Under the pieces are notes generated by a model, which saw only the letters and a program-made list of their open reading frames with translations, did not search any database and was not told where the DNA came from. A stretch of DNA of 64,000 nucleotides. It comes from Desmonostoc muscorum LEGE 12446 (GTDB lineage: Bacteria; Cyanobacteriota; Cyanobacteriia; Cyanobacteriales; Nostocaceae). Below, piece after piece: positions 62,253-64,000 of this stretch (position 1 is its first letter; each line of letters opens with the position of its first letter). The position numbers and the translations under genes are program-made. The stretch spans positions 8,331,001 to 8,395,000 of the forward strand of contig NZ_JADEXS020000001.1 of assembly GCF_015207005.2 (NCBI RefSeq), given 5' to 3'.

Positions 62253-63545
62253 TCAACTTGCAATCAGGCTACTTTCAGCCTGTTGGCCATCGTTATTCTC
62301 TTGGCGATCGCCTTCTTGTTGCAGAGATGCTCCACTTTGGTGGGGCCTGTCCGCAGGACTTACCCAATCACGCAATGCTGAGGTTTGATGTATCTCTCGA
62401 CCAATATGCTTAAACCCTTTGTTTTCCTTCAAAGCAGGAATGTAAGCATCTGTAAACGCTCTCAGTCCTAACAGATTGCCTTTAGCGGTATCTGGATACT
62501 GAGCCATCACCCGTTCTCGTGCTTCCCGTTCATCCTGGTTATTGGCAACACTGGCCAGCATCATTTCGGCAGGGTAAAAGCGGGTACGCCAGAATCTACC
62601 ACCTGTTTCTACTAGCCAACAGGAATAAAGGTCGCTGGTACGAGGCAAAAATGCTTCAGTCGCATTCTGACTGATAATATTGACGGGATAGCCTAGATAC
62701 TGTTTGAAAGAAGCAATACCGCTACTGGTAATACGTCCGGTAATCCGGTAGGTCATGTTCTGCATAATTTGAGCGCCTGTTGAACACTCGCAAATGGTAT
62801 CCGGGTCTTGGGACAACAGCAGAACAGCAATGCCTTCTTTCCTTCCCGTGGCACAGGTTTCGCCTATAATTTGGGCAAAGCCATCTTTACGTAACAATAC
62901 GGAAAGCTCATCGCCAATAAACAAACTCTTAGGATGGGATAGGGCATTACGGATACAGGCACTATGGGCGTTAATTGCCATCAAGTAAGCATCCTGTTCG
63001 TTACTCAATCCACTGAGAGCAAAGAATTTAATCGCTGGTAATGGGGAAAAAGTGCTGGGACGAGCGATCGCTTTTCCCAATCTAGATGCGAGTAAAGCAC
63101 TAACCTGATTCTGGATTTGGTTGAGTGCCTGTCGGTCAATTTCTTCAAAGGATCTCAGATTAAGGCGCTCTCTAGTGCAGAACTTGACGAAATCTGGTAG
63201 CGTGGGTATCTGCTGCCATTCTGGTGAAAGCCAGCCCATCTCAAAGGCTCGGTTGTAACGAGTAATAATTTCTGGGTCTTTTAGAAATACGTCCAAAGCT
63301 TTGACTAGCAAGGCATCAACCCGTTGAGCTAAATGGGGGTTTGTGACTTTACCCATCGCGATCGCTGTTAATGCTTTGCGAATAAAGTCCTTCCAAGATT
63401 CCATGCGCCGTTCCCGTTCTGACTTGTCGAACCGTCGCAAATCTGGCGGTTCCAGTAGGTTACTGCTGCCACTGGAAATATCGTAATATGCTCCTTGTTC
63501 GCCCAAAAGTTCAATTGCCGTCTTGAAAGTGCTGTTACCACTAGA
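62253..63545 (-). pseudogene. VirB4/TraC-like conjugation ATPase, 3' part
   Basis: The C-terminal part of a VirB4/TraC-type ATPase. Seen: YYDISSGSSNLLEPPDL (the NPfdl-like region after Walker A in the family), a helical lid, Walker B KSLFIGDELSVLL, VLLLSQDPDTI, and a final RFYPAEMM segment. Walker A is nowhere visible. The upstream sequence joins at about 63545 out of frame (63507-63545 is the start of this frame; ATG-like initiation near 63506). A deletion that removed Walker A, plus a frameshift, would explain both. Confidence 0.75.
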
Positions 63546-64000
63546 AAACTGTTAGCCAGCAAGTTGCAAGCGTGGGTTAACTCTTGGGCACTGTGGCGGT
63601 AAACTAGAAATACAGGCGCACAATGCAACGCTTTCGTGCCTTCGTAAAGTCGTCGCTGGGCTTCAAAGGATTCCTCCTGTTTGATTTCCGCTCCAACGTC
63701 CCGTCCCTGTCCTTTGGTGATGGCTAAAGTGCGGGCTGTTTTGGATTGTTTTGCCTGACGCGCTAGGTTGTCTTGGATGAAGAAGTCATTGCTGCGACTG
63801 ATTTCAACCCAAGCTTCTGTATCGTGGACGTAGCTGGAAACAAGGATTTTCCAGACCCACTTTAGCTGGTCTTGGGCATTAGACCAACCAACGGGGGGAT
63901 CTGCTACGACCATGACTCCACAAACCTTGCTTTTACCTCTCAGGTAAACTCGGTCATTATCTCCCCGATGTTCGGGACAAGCAGAACGTCCTTGTTGTCC
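63368..64000 (-). pseudogene. VirB4/TraC-like conjugation ATPase, N-terminal side, continuing off the window
   Basis: The frame is open to base 64000, so the gene begins beyond the window; the methionine at 63913 is internal. MVVADPPVGWSNAQDQ, KILVSSYVHDTEAWVE and AQELTHACNLLANSF correspond to the VirB4-type N-terminal domain. After LLANSF (about 63545) the reading frame turns to noise and stops at 63368. The true continuation is the frame ending at 62253. Confidence 0.7.

Noticed and set aside
1..64000. tRNA or rRNA genes
   Set aside because: I saw no cloverleaf with a TTCRANY loop in a suitable context and no rRNA-like segment, but a dedicated scan was not possible.

Overview
The window looks like DNA of a filamentous, Nostocales-type cyanobacterium. 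The octamer GCGATCGC (HIP1) is frequent in and between genes. The gene families are typical of that group: TPR-CHAT proteins, an exported caspase, a Uma2 endonuclease, a giant Ser/Thr-kinase/ATPase/GAF/PAS/histidine kinase, a PEP-CTERM protein and a group II intron. Several short palindromic repeats common in these genomes are also present. I cannot name a species. Nothing in the sequence decides between chromosome and large plasmid, although the right end is conjugation-like.

Left third (1-19120): a plus-strand cassette of predicted peptidases. It holds four CHAT proteins (WD40-TPR-CHAT, then three TPR-CHAT), an exported subtilase (S8) and a Tat-signal caspase (C14). Every member whose N-terminus is visible has an export signal, and several share upstream sequence blocks. 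A Uma2-type protein lies on the opposite strand. 19.2-23.1 kb holds an aldo/keto reductase, a membrane-anchored lambda-type endolysin, a small membrane protein and an internally deleted IS1634-like element with perfect 31-bp inverted repeats.

Middle (23.4-43.1 kb): a 2372-residue kinase sits directly upstream of its probable NarL-type response regulator. An island of small redox and detoxification genes follows: NTF2-fold proteins, quinone oxidoreductase, SDR, alpha/beta hydrolases, intradiol dioxygenase, lipocalin-like, YcaC-like hydrolase, cupin, UBP zinc finger and DUF5996. The island is full of gene fossils: two SDR, two GST pieces, a hydrolase tail, an AraC regulator and an NTF2 protein. 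One hydrolase is clearly GC-richer than its surroundings. A duplicated two-box element (AAGAATCTGA twice at 21-bp spacing) lies at 32.7 and 36.7 kb.

Right third (43.3-64 kb): two host genes are each split by an insertion sequence, and each can be restored in frame. They are a GDSL/PEP-CTERM esterase hit by an IS630-family element and a hybrid histidine kinase hit in its receiver domain by an IS5-family element. Between them lie an IS remnant, a group II intron with its reverse transcriptase and a Dda/RecD-like helicase. A two-gene ABC-ATPase plus PIN-nuclease operon (54.7-56.5 kb) is a candidate defence or toxin module. From 56.7 kb to the end, minus-strand genes form a type IV secretion cluster (VirB4-, 5-, 6-, 8-, 10-, 9-like). 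Its VirB4 gene is frameshifted and seems to have lost its Walker A region.
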